Source of the DNA: Odoribacteraceae bacterium
GTDB lineage: Bacteria > Bacteroidota > Bacteroidia > Bacteroidales > Marinifilaceae
Direction: 5' to 3'
DNA: 16,211 bases
Assembly: GCA_031279175.1 (NCBI GenBank)
Contig: JAITJA010000095.1
Location: forward strand, 1 to 16,211
Below the pieces are notes generated by a model, which searched no databases, was not told where the DNA came from, and saw only the letters and a program-made list of their open reading frames with translations. Positions within the stretch are counted from its first letter, which is position 1, and every line of letters starts with the position of its first letter. Made by a program: the position numbers and the translations under genes. Shown here piece after piece: positions 7,112 to 13,706 of the stretch.

Positions 7112-9442
7112 TTAAAAAAGGATCTCCTCGATCGTTTCTTTCTCCCCGTTCTCCTCCTCGTCGCCGCAGTCCAGCGAGTAGGGGAACGACGCGGGGCGTT
7201 CGAACTCCAGCGGGTTGAAGTGCATGGACACGTCGGCGTTCAGCTTCTGCATGAAGAGGCCCCAGACGGGCAGTGCCATGTTCGCGCCCTGGCCGCTCGA
7301 GAGGTTCTCGAAATGCACGTCCCGGTCTTCCGCGCCGACCCACACCCCGCCCGCGAGTGCCGGCGTGATACCGATAAACCACCCGTCGGAGTGCTCTTGC
7401 GTCGTGCCGGTTTTGCCTCCCATCGCGTTCGGGAGGTGATACTTGTAGCGCAAGCGTTTCCCCGTCCCGTTATTTACCACCTCCTCCAGCAGGCTGCTCA
7501 TCAGGTAAGCGGTCGCGTCGGTAATCACCTCCTGCGACTCCGCCTGGAAGGTCGCCAGCACGTTCCCGTACTTGTCCTCCACGCGGGTCACCATCACCGG
7601 GGCGTTATACACCCCCTTGTTGACGAACACCGCGAAGGCCGCCACCATCTCCTTCAGCGTGATCTCGGCAGAGCCGAGGTAGATAGAGGGAACGGCTTGA
7701 ATGTAACTGGTTATCCCCATCTTCCGCGCCATCTGCACCACCGCCCCGGGGGTAAATTGTTTCAGCACCCAGCCGGAGATATTATTCACCGAGTTCGCCA
7801 GCCCCCACTTGAGCGTCACCATCTCCCCCTCTCGTTCTCGCGTCGAGTTACGGGGCGTCCACGGCTCGCCGCTGGGCAGGATAAACGTTTGCGGCACGTT
7901 CAGCACCCGCTGGCAGGGTTCCAGCCCCTCCTGCATGGCCAGCGTGTAGAGGATAGGTTTGATCGTCGACCCCACCTGCCGGCGTCCGGTGCTCACCATG
8001 TCATACATGAAATGGTGGAAATCGACGCCGCCCACGTACGCCTTCACGTGCCCGTTCCGCGGCTCCATCACCATGAACGCGGCGCGCAGGATCGACTTGT
8101 AATATCTCAGCGAATCCCGCGGGGTCATGACCGTGTCCTTCAATCCCTGGAAGGTAAACACCGACATGCGCGTCGGCGCGTCGAACGATCGGCGGATAGA
8201 GTCCCCGCTGATCCCGGCCCGTCGCATCGAGCGGAAGCGTTCTGACGACTGGATGGCCCGGCTCATGATACTATCCGCGCGCGTCGTTGGCACCTCGTTC
8301 GCGAAGGGGGCGTTTACCTTCCGCGCGTTCTCCTTGTTAAACTCCGGTTGCAGGGAATTCCCGAGGTGTTCCCTAACGGCCTCCTCGGCGTACTGTTGCA
8401 TCCGCGAGTCGATCGTCGTGTAGATCTTCAGCCCGTCGGAATAGATATCATACGCGCTCCCGTCCACCTTCTGGTTCTTGTTGCACCACCCGTACAGCGG
8501 GTCATTCTCCCACGCCAGCGAGTCGATCCCGTACTGCTCCTTGTTCCAGCGATAGGCCGCGGAGCCTTTCACGGGCCGCGACGCCGTCATGTAGAGGCGC
8601 AAGTGCTCGCGGAAATAAGTACCCGTGCCTTCCTTGTGATCCTCGCGTTGGAACTTGATCTCCAGCGGCAACTCGCGCAACGAGTCGTGCTCGCTTTCCG
8701 TGATCATGCCATATTTCTTCATCTGTCCCAGCACCACGTTTCGTCTTCCCCACGCGCGTTCCGGGAAGCGGGCCGGGTTATACAGCCACGGGTTCTTGGC
8801 CATCCCCACGAGCATGGCCGACTGCTCGACCCGCAGCGAGTCGATCGGGACGCCGAAGTACACTTGAGCGGCGGAGTTGACGCCGACGGCAAGGTTCAGG
8901 AAATCGAATTTATTCAGGTACATCGTGATGATCTCCTCTTTCGTGTAGCTGCGCTCGAGTTTCACGGCGATCACCCACTCCCGGAATTTCTGCAACACCA
9001 GCCCCGCGGCGCCTTGTCGCGGGTCGCGCGGGAAAAGCATCTTGGCCAGTTGCTGCGAAATCGTGCTCCCGCCGCCGCTGGAGCTATTCCCGGAGAGCAA
9101 ACCCTTGATCACGCGTAGTAATCCCCTGGCGTCGATGCCACTGTGCCCGTGAAAGCGCACGTCCTCCGTGGCCACTAACGCGTCGAGCACGTTCGCGGGG
9201 ATGTCCGTGTAATCGGTGTAGCGGCGATTCTCCGTGCCGCGGAAGTACTTCCCGATCAGTTTCCCGTCGGCGGAATAAATCTCGCTGGAGAAACGGCTCG
9301 TCGGGTTCTCCAGCTCCTCGAACGTGGGCATGAATCCCAGTTTCCCGATCGCGATCAGGTAGAAAAAAAGGCAGCCCGCGCCTATGAAGAACAGGAACAT
9401 GCCCCAGAAGATCGTGAAACTTTTCCAGTATCGTTTTATCAT
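7112..9442 (-). CDS. Class A penicillin-binding protein (PBP1A-type glycosyltransferase/transpeptidase)
   Basis: With the start at MIKRYWKSF the protein has 776 residues. It has a cytoplasmic tip, one membrane segment at about 8-32, and a family 51 glycosyltransferase domain with ATEDVRFHGHSGID (catalytic E93) and GGGSTISQQLAK (123-134). The transpeptidase domain carries SxxK at S492-K495 (STIK), SVN at 551-553 and KTG at 677-679. All catalytic motifs are present, so it should polymerise and cross-link peptidoglycan in the periplasm. An in-frame ATG at 9463 would add 7 residues. I prefer 9442 because the -7 element at 9477-9484 predicts a start point near 9470, leaving almost no leader for 9463. 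It is the first gene of a likely operon with radA. Confidence 0.95.
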   Translation of the reverse strand: MIKRYWKSFTIFWGMFLFFIGAGCLFFYLIAIGKLGFMPTFEELENPTSRFSSEIYSADGKLIGKYFRGTENRRYTDYTDIPANVLDALVATEDVRFHGHSGIDARGLLRVIKGLLSGNSSSGGGSTISQQLAKMLFPRDPRQGAAGLVLQKFREWVIAVKLERSYTKEEIITMYLNKFDFLNLAVGVNSAAQVYFGVPIDSLRVEQSAMLVGMAKNPWLYNPARFPERAWGRRNVVLGQMKKYGMITESEHDSLRELPLEIKFQREDHKEGTGTYFREHLRLYMTASRPVKGSAAYRWNKEQYGIDSLAWENDPLYGWCNKNQKVDGSAYDIYSDGLKIYTTIDSRMQQYAEEAVREHLGNSLQPEFNKENARKVNAPFANEVPTTRADSIMSRAIQSSERFRSMRRAGISGDSIRRSFDAPTRMSVFTFQGLKDTVMTPRDSLRYYKSILRAAFMVMEPRNGHVKAYVGGVDFHHFMYDMVSTGRRQVGSTIKPILYTLAMQEGLEPCQRVLNVPQTFILPSGEPWTPRNSTREREGEMVTLKWGLANSVNNISGWVLKQFTPGAVVQMARKMGITSYIQAVPSIYLGSAEITLKEMVAAFAVFVNKGVYNAPVMVTRVEDKYGNVLATFQAESQEVITDATAYLMSSLLEEVVNNGTGKRLRYKYHLPNAMGGKTGTTQEHSDGWFIGITPALAGGVWVGAEDRDVHFENLSSGQGANMALPVWGLFMQKLNADVSMHFNPLEFERPASFPYSLDCGDEEENGEKETIEEILF

Positions 9443-9476
9443 GAGAAAGTAATTTAATAACATACAGGTGTGGCGG

Positions 9477-9484
9477 CAAAAGTA
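9477..9484 (-). promoter_or_regulatory. -7 element of the penicillin-binding protein gene (TACTTTTG)
   Basis: The minus-strand TACTTTTG matches TAnnTTTG exactly, 34 bp before the chosen start codon. No convincing -33 TTTG is seen 19-21 bp upstream. It lies about 90 bp from the near end of the palindrome array, so the array would be far upstream of the polymerase site. Confidence 0.5.
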
Positions 9485-9575
9485 ATCAAATTCCTTGCAC
9501 TATCCCCGGGCCTCTCGACCGATCCCGCGCGTATTTCCGTCGCCGCTGCCCCGGGTGGCTTCCCCGGCCGACTTT
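9485..9575. other. GC-rich spacer between the PBP promoter and the array
   Basis: I see no gene here. CCCCGGG occurs twice, at 9504-9510 and 9549-9555, with a third CCCCGG at 9562-9567. No transcription signal or RNA gene is recognisable. Confidence 0.5.
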
Positions 9576-9858
9576 TCTAGTTAGACAGACGACTTGTCTA
9601 ATTAGACAAGTCATTTGTCTAGTTAGACAAGCGAGAAATCTAGTTAGACAAGTCATTTGTCTAGTTAGACAAGCGAGAAATCTAGTTAGACAAGTCATTT
9701 GTCTAGTTAGACAAACCGTCTGTCTAATTAGACAAGCGAGAAATCTAATTAGACAAACCGTCTGTCTAATTAGACAAGTCATTTGTCTAATTAGACAAGC
9801 GAGAAATCTAATTAGAAATCTCGCCTGTCTAACTAGACAAACGGCCTGTCTAACGCGA
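9576..9858. repeat. 21-bp-period tandem array of TCTARTTAGA palindromes (13 copies plus one decayed)
   Basis: Cores begin at 9576 and repeat every 21 bp without a single length change up to 9849. Core 1 and cores 3-7 are TCTAGTTAGA, cores 2 and 8-12 are the perfect palindrome TCTAATTAGA, core 13 is TCTAACTAGA, and core 14 (9849-9858) has decayed to TCTAACGCGA. The 11-bp spacers are mainly three recurring types: CAAGTCATTTG (four times), CAAGCGAGAAA (four) and CAAACCGTCTG (two). Single variants are CAGACGACTTG first, and AATCTCGCCTG and CAAACGGCCTG last. Many cores with their flanks form the 16-bp near- or perfect palindrome TTGTCTARTTAGACAA. A 21-bp step is about two DNA turns, so all cores face the same side of the helix. 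The array lies in the divergent region between the PBP and holA promoters. Function is unknown. Confidence 0.97.
9591..9612. promoter_or_regulatory. Perfect 22-bp palindrome inside the array
   Basis: Around core 2, GACTTG (9591-9596), TCTAATTAGA (9597-9606) and CAAGTC (9607-9612) form a perfect 22-bp palindrome. It is the most symmetric site in the array and the best candidate for a high-affinity site of a dimeric DNA-binding protein, or for cruciform extrusion. Confidence 0.55.
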
Positions 9859-9885
9859 TTTTCACGGTTTCGCGACCGGCATTTG

Positions 9886-9901
9886 CCCCTCCCACCCCCC
9901 C
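9886..9901 (-). other. Putative G-quadruplex motif (minus strand)
   Basis: The plus strand reads C4-T-C3-A-C7, so the minus strand holds G7-T-G3-A-G4. The G7 tract can split into two triplets, giving four G-tracts with single-base loops, a motif class known to fold stably. It lies about 45 bp upstream of the holA -7 element and 27 bp beyond the array. Confidence 0.4.
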
Positions 9902-9945
9902 GGGAGCCGTGCCGGGCGGGGAAAAACAACTTTGGGAAACCTTTG

Positions 9946-9953
9946 TATATTCG
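9946..9953 (+). promoter_or_regulatory. -7 element of holA (TATATTCG)
   Basis: TATATTCG fits TAnnTTTG with one change (C for T), and the same TTCG variant precedes two other genes in this window. It lies 24 bp before the chosen holA ATG. No clear -33 TTTG is seen. The bases TTCGCGTCGG that follow are identical to those at the promoter at 13677. Confidence 0.45.
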
Positions 9954-9976
9954 CGTCGGGTAAAAAAACAGAATCC

Positions 9977-10999
9977 ATGAAACACGAGGAAATTATCGCG
10001 GAAATACGCGCGGGGCACTTCACCCCCGTCTACTTCCTTTCGGGAGAAGAACCCTTCTTCATCGACGACATCGCCGACGAGATCGAGAAACGGGCACTGT
10101 CCGGGGAGGAAAAAGTATGGAGTCAAGTCATCTTGTACGGCAACGAGGTCAACATGTCGCGCGTCGTCGACGAGTCCCGCCAGTTCCCGATGCTCTCACC
10201 CCGCAGGGTCGTGATCGTCAGGGAGGCGCAACATATCGCGGACAAGGATTTCGAGAAAATCCTCCCCTACCTCGCGCGACCGAAAGACACCACCCTCCTG
10301 CTCTTCCTCTACAAGGGAAAAAAACCGGACAAGCGGCGGGACGTCTTTAAAAAGCTGGCCGCTTCGCCCGCATGCGTCTACTTCGACTCGGTCAAGTTGT
10401 ACGACAACGAGGTCCCGGGATGGATCGAGAAATATTGCAAGTCGCGCGACCGCAAGATCTCTCCCGCCGCCGCCCGCCTGCTCGCCGATAGCCTCGGGAC
10501 GGACCTCTCGCGGATTGCCAACGCGCTGGACAAGCTGGTCATCCTCCTCCCGCGAGACAAGAAAATCGAGGAAACGCTCGTCGAGGAGCACGTCGGCGTC
10601 AGCAAGGAGTTCGGATCGTTCGAGCTAGTCTCCGCCATCGTCCGGCAGGATCACTTGAAGGTGAACCGCGTCATCAATTATCTCGACGCGAACGCCAACA
10701 AGAAGAATAACGAACCCACGTCGGTCATCGCCGCCCTCTTCTTCTATTTCCGCAACCTCTTGACCTATCATTACCACCACCGCGCCGCCGCCAGCCCGGT
10801 AGAGATGGCGCGCGTCCTCGGCGTCTCGCCCTATTTCATGAAGGAGTACGCGGACGGGGCAGCGAGATACGGGGCGGTCAAGTGCGCCCGCGTCATCGCC
10901 TGGTTGCGAGAGTACGACATGAAAGCCAAGGGATCGGCGGGCGTGGCAATCCCGCCGGGAGAGTTGCTCCGCGAACTCGTGTTCAAGATCATGCATTGA
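9977..10999 (+). CDS. holA: DNA polymerase III, delta subunit
   Basis: With the start at MKHEEIIAEIRAGH the protein has 340 residues, normal for HolA. The opening PVYFLSGEEPFFIDDIADEIEK is the typical delta N-terminus. SQFGS-type central helices appear as KEFGSFELVSAIVRQD, and ALFFYFRNLLTYHY belongs to the C-terminal collar domain. Delta opens the beta sliding clamp within the clamp-loader complex in the cytoplasm. An in-frame ATG at 9932 would lie upstream of the -7 element and add an unlikely peptide, so I reject it. The GmhB-like gene starts 3 bp after the stop, so the two genes are probably one transcript. Confidence 0.93.
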   Translation: MKHEEIIAEIRAGHFTPVYFLSGEEPFFIDDIADEIEKRALSGEEKVWSQVILYGNEVNMSRVVDESRQFPMLSPRRVVIVREAQHIADKDFEKILPYLARPKDTTLLLFLYKGKKPDKRRDVFKKLAASPACVYFDSVKLYDNEVPGWIEKYCKSRDRKISPAAARLLADSLGTDLSRIANALDKLVILLPRDKKIEETLVEEHVGVSKEFGSFELVSAIVRQDHLKVNRVINYLDANANKKNNEPTSVIAALFFYFRNLLTYHYHHRAAASPVEMARVLGVSPYFMKEYADGAARYGAVKCARVIAWLREYDMKAKGSAGVAIPPGELLRELVFKIMH

Positions 11000-11002
11000 A
11001 CG

Positions 11003-11503
11003 ATGGGAAACAAGGCTGTCTTTTTTGATCGCGACGGGACGATCAACTCTAACAAGGAGCATTATTACGTCTACCGGCTCGAGGATTTCGAGTTTAACCC
11101 CGGCGTGGTCAACGGCATCCGCCGCCTGAACGAGGCCGGGTTTCTCGTGATTGTCGTCACCAACCAGGGGGGGGTGGCCAGGGGAATGTACGAGGCGCGC
11201 CACGTCGAAACGCTTCACGCCTACATGCGCGTCGAGCTGAGAAAACAAGGGGCGCGCGTCGACAAGGTTTATTATTGTCCTCACCACGAGAGCGTCGCGC
11301 CGTGCCATTGCCGAAAACCATCGCCATACATGCTCGTGCAGGCCATCGAACGATTCGATATCGACCCCGCCCGCTCGTTCATGATCGGAGATAGCCAGCG
11401 GGACATGGAAGCCGCGCGAGCCGCCGGCGTGGAGGGGATCCTCGTGCCATCAAATAGTGATATTACCCCGGCCATCGATCGCGTGCTGGGGACGGGACGG
11501 TGA
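11003..11503 (+). CDS. HAD-IIIA phosphatase, GmhB-like (D-glycero-beta-D-manno-heptose 1,7-bisphosphate 7-phosphatase type)
   Basis: The 166-residue protein has FFDRDGT with nucleophile D9 and acid/base D11, the VVTNQ motif (51-55), and K105 in CRKPSP. IGDSQRDMEAA supplies the metal-binding acids D130 and D134. C92, H94, C101 and C103 form the zinc site typical of GmhB. Such enzymes remove the 7-phosphate in ADP-heptose synthesis for lipopolysaccharide; the closely related histidinol-phosphatase cannot be excluded from sequence. The start follows the holA stop by 3 bp, with translation likely coupled. Its TGA abuts the TGA of the opposing GH2 gene, forming TGATCA. Confidence 0.9.
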   Translation: MGNKAVFFDRDGTINSNKEHYYVYRLEDFEFNPGVVNGIRRLNEAGFLVIVVTNQGGVARGMYEARHVETLHAYMRVELRKQGARVDKVYYCPHHESVAPCHCRKPSPYMLVQAIERFDIDPARSFMIGDSQRDMEAARAAGVEGILVPSNSDITPAIDRVLGTGR

Positions 11504-13564
11504 TCAATGTCCCGCGAAAAACGTGACGGAGTCTTCATGACCACCGCGGGCGCGCGCCGTCACGCGGTTCTCCCCGGGAACGAACGCGACCTCCTCCCAC
11601 GAGAAAATCCCGCGCTCTCCACGGCGCTTGCCGAGCGAATGACCGTTCACGAGTAGTTCTACCTCGGGGCAGTTGGAGTAGACTTTAACCTGTCGAGGCG
11701 CCCCGCCCCGCCGCCCGGCAACGTGGACGAAGGGATCATCGCTGTTCCAGTTCGCCTTGTAGAAGTAGAACGCGTCTTTCTTGACTTTCCTGTCGAACGT
11801 GACCAGCCCTTTATCGTTTTTCCCGTTGATCTCTCCCTCCGTCCGGTGGGCCGCACCGAAATCAAACATGTTCCAAATGAACGTGCCCCACAGGAAGGGA
11901 CGTTGATCGATGGCCTTCCAGTGCTCCTCGTGGAAGTAGGCCTGCCATCCTTCCGGGTGCCAGTAGCTATTGGCCGCGGGCCGCGCGAGGGCTTCCTCAT
12001 GGTGCAGGATGCTCGCGCCGGCGCCGTACTCGCTGATGCCAACGGGGATGCCGGCGTACTCCGCGCGCGTCTTGTCCGCCCACGCGCCGATGGAGGATGG
12101 CTCCCCGCCGTACCAGCCGAAGTAGAGGTTCCACGCGACGAGATCTGTCACGCGGTTGATCTCGCCACCCTGGTTCGTGGCTGCCGTCACGCGTCGCGAG
12201 GGGTCTTCCCGCGCGGCCAGCTCCCGCAGCTCCCGCAGGTACTCGACAGGGTTGTCGCCCTCCTCCTTTAGCTCGTTGAACAACCCCCAGAAGCAGATCG
12301 ACGGGTGGTTATAGTTCTGCCGGATGAGCTCCGTTAATTGTTGCCGACCGTTGGAGCGGAACGAGGGTTGGTCGACGAAACCCTTGTCGCGATACCCGCC
12401 CGGACCGACGAAGGGGATCTCCGCCCAGACGACGAACCCGAGTTGGTCGCAAAGGTCATGCACGAGCCGGTCCTGCGGGTAGTGTGCCAGGCGAATGGCA
12501 TTAGCGCCCATCTCGCGGATCAGCTCCATGTCCTCGCGGTGGTGGGCGGGGGAAAGGGCGTTACCAATCTCGGCCCGGTCCTGGTGGCGACACACGCCGC
12601 GCAGCTGTACCCGCCGCCCGTTCAGGAAAAAACCGCGGTCGGGGTCTACCGCGTACTCCCGGACGCCCCAGCGCTCCTGCACGCGGTCGACCTCTCCCGC
12701 CTCGTCGCTCACCGCGACTTCTACCGTGTACAGGTAAGGATCCTCGCGGCCCTGCCACAGTCGCGGGTTGGATACCACCGCGTCGAACATCACCGCGACC
12801 ATCTCCCCGTTGCACGTCACCTCCCGCTCGCCATTCCATACCGCGTTCCCTCGCGCGTCCTTCACCCGCGCGCTGGTCGTCACGACCTTCCCGGCCGGAC
12901 CGGTCACCATCACTTTCAGGCTGCCGGTGGCCTGTCGCGCGGAGATCTCCCGCGTGGTCACGTAGATACCGGGCGAGGCGTGGTCGGTCAGCGACACGTG
13001 TGCCCGCGCCACGGCGATGAGCTCCACGTCCCGGTAGATGCCGCCGTACATGTTGAAGTCGCCTACCAGCGGCATCACGTCTAACTGTATGGCGTTGTTC
13101 ACGCGTACCAGCAACGCGAACTCCTCTCCGGCCGTCACGCGCCCCGTGATCTCGAAGACGAAGGCGGTGTATCCCCCGCGGTGTTCCCCGACGTGTTTCC
13201 CGTTGATAAAGACGTTCGCCACGCTGTTAACGCCCTTGAAACGGAGGAATATTCGTTTCCCCCGCCACGTCTCCGGCACGCGCGCACGTTTCTCGTAGTT
13301 CCCGACGCCGCGGTAGTAGTCGGCCTTCCCGGCTAACGCGTCTTGATTCCAGGTATGTGGCAAGTTGACTTCCGCGTATACATTTTTCCGCGTCTCGTGG
13401 CCTGGAGTAAAGCGCCAGGAGCGGTTCAACGACAGGATTTCCCGCCCGCCCGGCAACATTCCGGGGTGCCCGTCGGGGACGCGCGCGCCGATCTCCCCGC
13501 CGCGTGCCGTCGAGAGCAGGAGGGAGAGCGCGAGTAGTGATAGCGTGAGGTAATGTCTTTTCAT
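11504..13564 (-). CDS. Secreted glycoside hydrolase family 2 (beta-galactosidase-like)
   Basis: The 686-residue protein starts with a signal peptide (LTLSLLALSLLLSTARG). It follows the GH2 order: a jelly-roll sugar-binding domain (about 40-185, with NLPHTWN and VFINGKHVGEHRGGYTAF), an immunoglobulin-like domain (about 190-300), then the TIM barrel from LRGVCRHQD (321-329). The acid/base is E431 in NHPSICFWGLFNE, the nucleophile E512 in GISEYG, and WNMFDF (564-569) follows. The last 60 residues (VKVYSNCPEVELLVNGHSLG) resemble the DUF4982-type domain. It probably removes a terminal beta-linked sugar in the periplasm or at the surface; beta-galactosidase is most likely, while beta-glucuronidase or beta-mannosidase activity remains possible. 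It is not next to a SusCD pair here. Confidence 0.93.
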   Translation of the reverse strand: MKRHYLTLSLLALSLLLSTARGGEIGARVPDGHPGMLPGGREILSLNRSWRFTPGHETRKNVYAEVNLPHTWNQDALAGKADYYRGVGNYEKRARVPETWRGKRIFLRFKGVNSVANVFINGKHVGEHRGGYTAFVFEITGRVTAGEEFALLVRVNNAIQLDVMPLVGDFNMYGGIYRDVELIAVARAHVSLTDHASPGIYVTTREISARQATGSLKVMVTGPAGKVVTTSARVKDARGNAVWNGEREVTCNGEMVAVMFDAVVSNPRLWQGREDPYLYTVEVAVSDEAGEVDRVQERWGVREYAVDPDRGFFLNGRRVQLRGVCRHQDRAEIGNALSPAHHREDMELIREMGANAIRLAHYPQDRLVHDLCDQLGFVVWAEIPFVGPGGYRDKGFVDQPSFRSNGRQQLTELIRQNYNHPSICFWGLFNELKEEGDNPVEYLRELRELAAREDPSRRVTAATNQGGEINRVTDLVAWNLYFGWYGGEPSSIGAWADKTRAEYAGIPVGISEYGAGASILHHEEALARPAANSYWHPEGWQAYFHEEHWKAIDQRPFLWGTFIWNMFDFGAAHRTEGEINGKNDKGLVTFDRKVKKDAFYFYKANWNSDDPFVHVAGRRGGAPRQVKVYSNCPEVELLVNGHSLGKRRGERGIFSWEEVAFVPGENRVTARARGGHEDSVTFFAGH

Positions 13565-13593
13565 CGTGATCAGTTTTCGTGATAGATTGTTCG

Positions 13594-13601
13594 CGAAGAT
13601 A
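13594..13601 (-). promoter_or_regulatory. -7 element of the GH2 gene (TATCTTCG)
   Basis: The minus-strand TATCTTCG fits the TAnnTTCG variant, 29 bp before the ATG at 13564. No clear -33 box is visible. It faces away from the promoter at 13677 in a 142-bp divergent region. Confidence 0.45.
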
Positions 13602-13676
13602 GCGAGAAGGCCCCCTGCCGCCTGCCCGCGGTTCGTTATTTTTTTCCCGCGTGCCGTGAAGCTTCCCGCGATCTCT

Positions 13677-13684
13677 TACCTTCG
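13677..13684 (+). promoter_or_regulatory. -7 element of the chorismatase/RidA-like gene (TACCTTCG)
   Basis: TACCTTCG fits TAnnTTCG and lies 22 bp before the ATG at 13707. The following bases GCGTCGG repeat those after the holA -7 element. No TTTG-like -33 box is evident. Confidence 0.45.
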
Positions 13685-13706
13685 CGTCGGTTTTAAACGA
13701 TAAATT

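Noticed and set aside
7220..8245. 341-codon plus-strand open frame opposite the PBP gene
   Set aside because: Its His/Arg-rich composition mirrors the codon bias of the real gene on the other strand; no domain is visible.
9443..9463. Upstream in-frame ATG for the penicillin-binding protein
   Set aside because: The predicted start point near 9470 leaves almost no leader; MIKRYWKSF is a more usual beginning.
9576..9858. CRISPR array
   Set aside because: The repeat is only 10 bp, the 11-bp spacers recur instead of being unique, and no cas genes are nearby.
9486..9929. 147-codon minus-strand open frame across the array
   Set aside because: It encodes low-complexity heptads forced by the 21-bp repeat, flanked by Arg/Gly-rich sequence from GC-rich DNA, with no promoter or domain. 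It is best explained as a shadow of the repeat.
9932..9976. Upstream in-frame ATG for holA
   Set aside because: It lies upstream of the -7 element at 9946 and would add 15 residues not typical of HolA.
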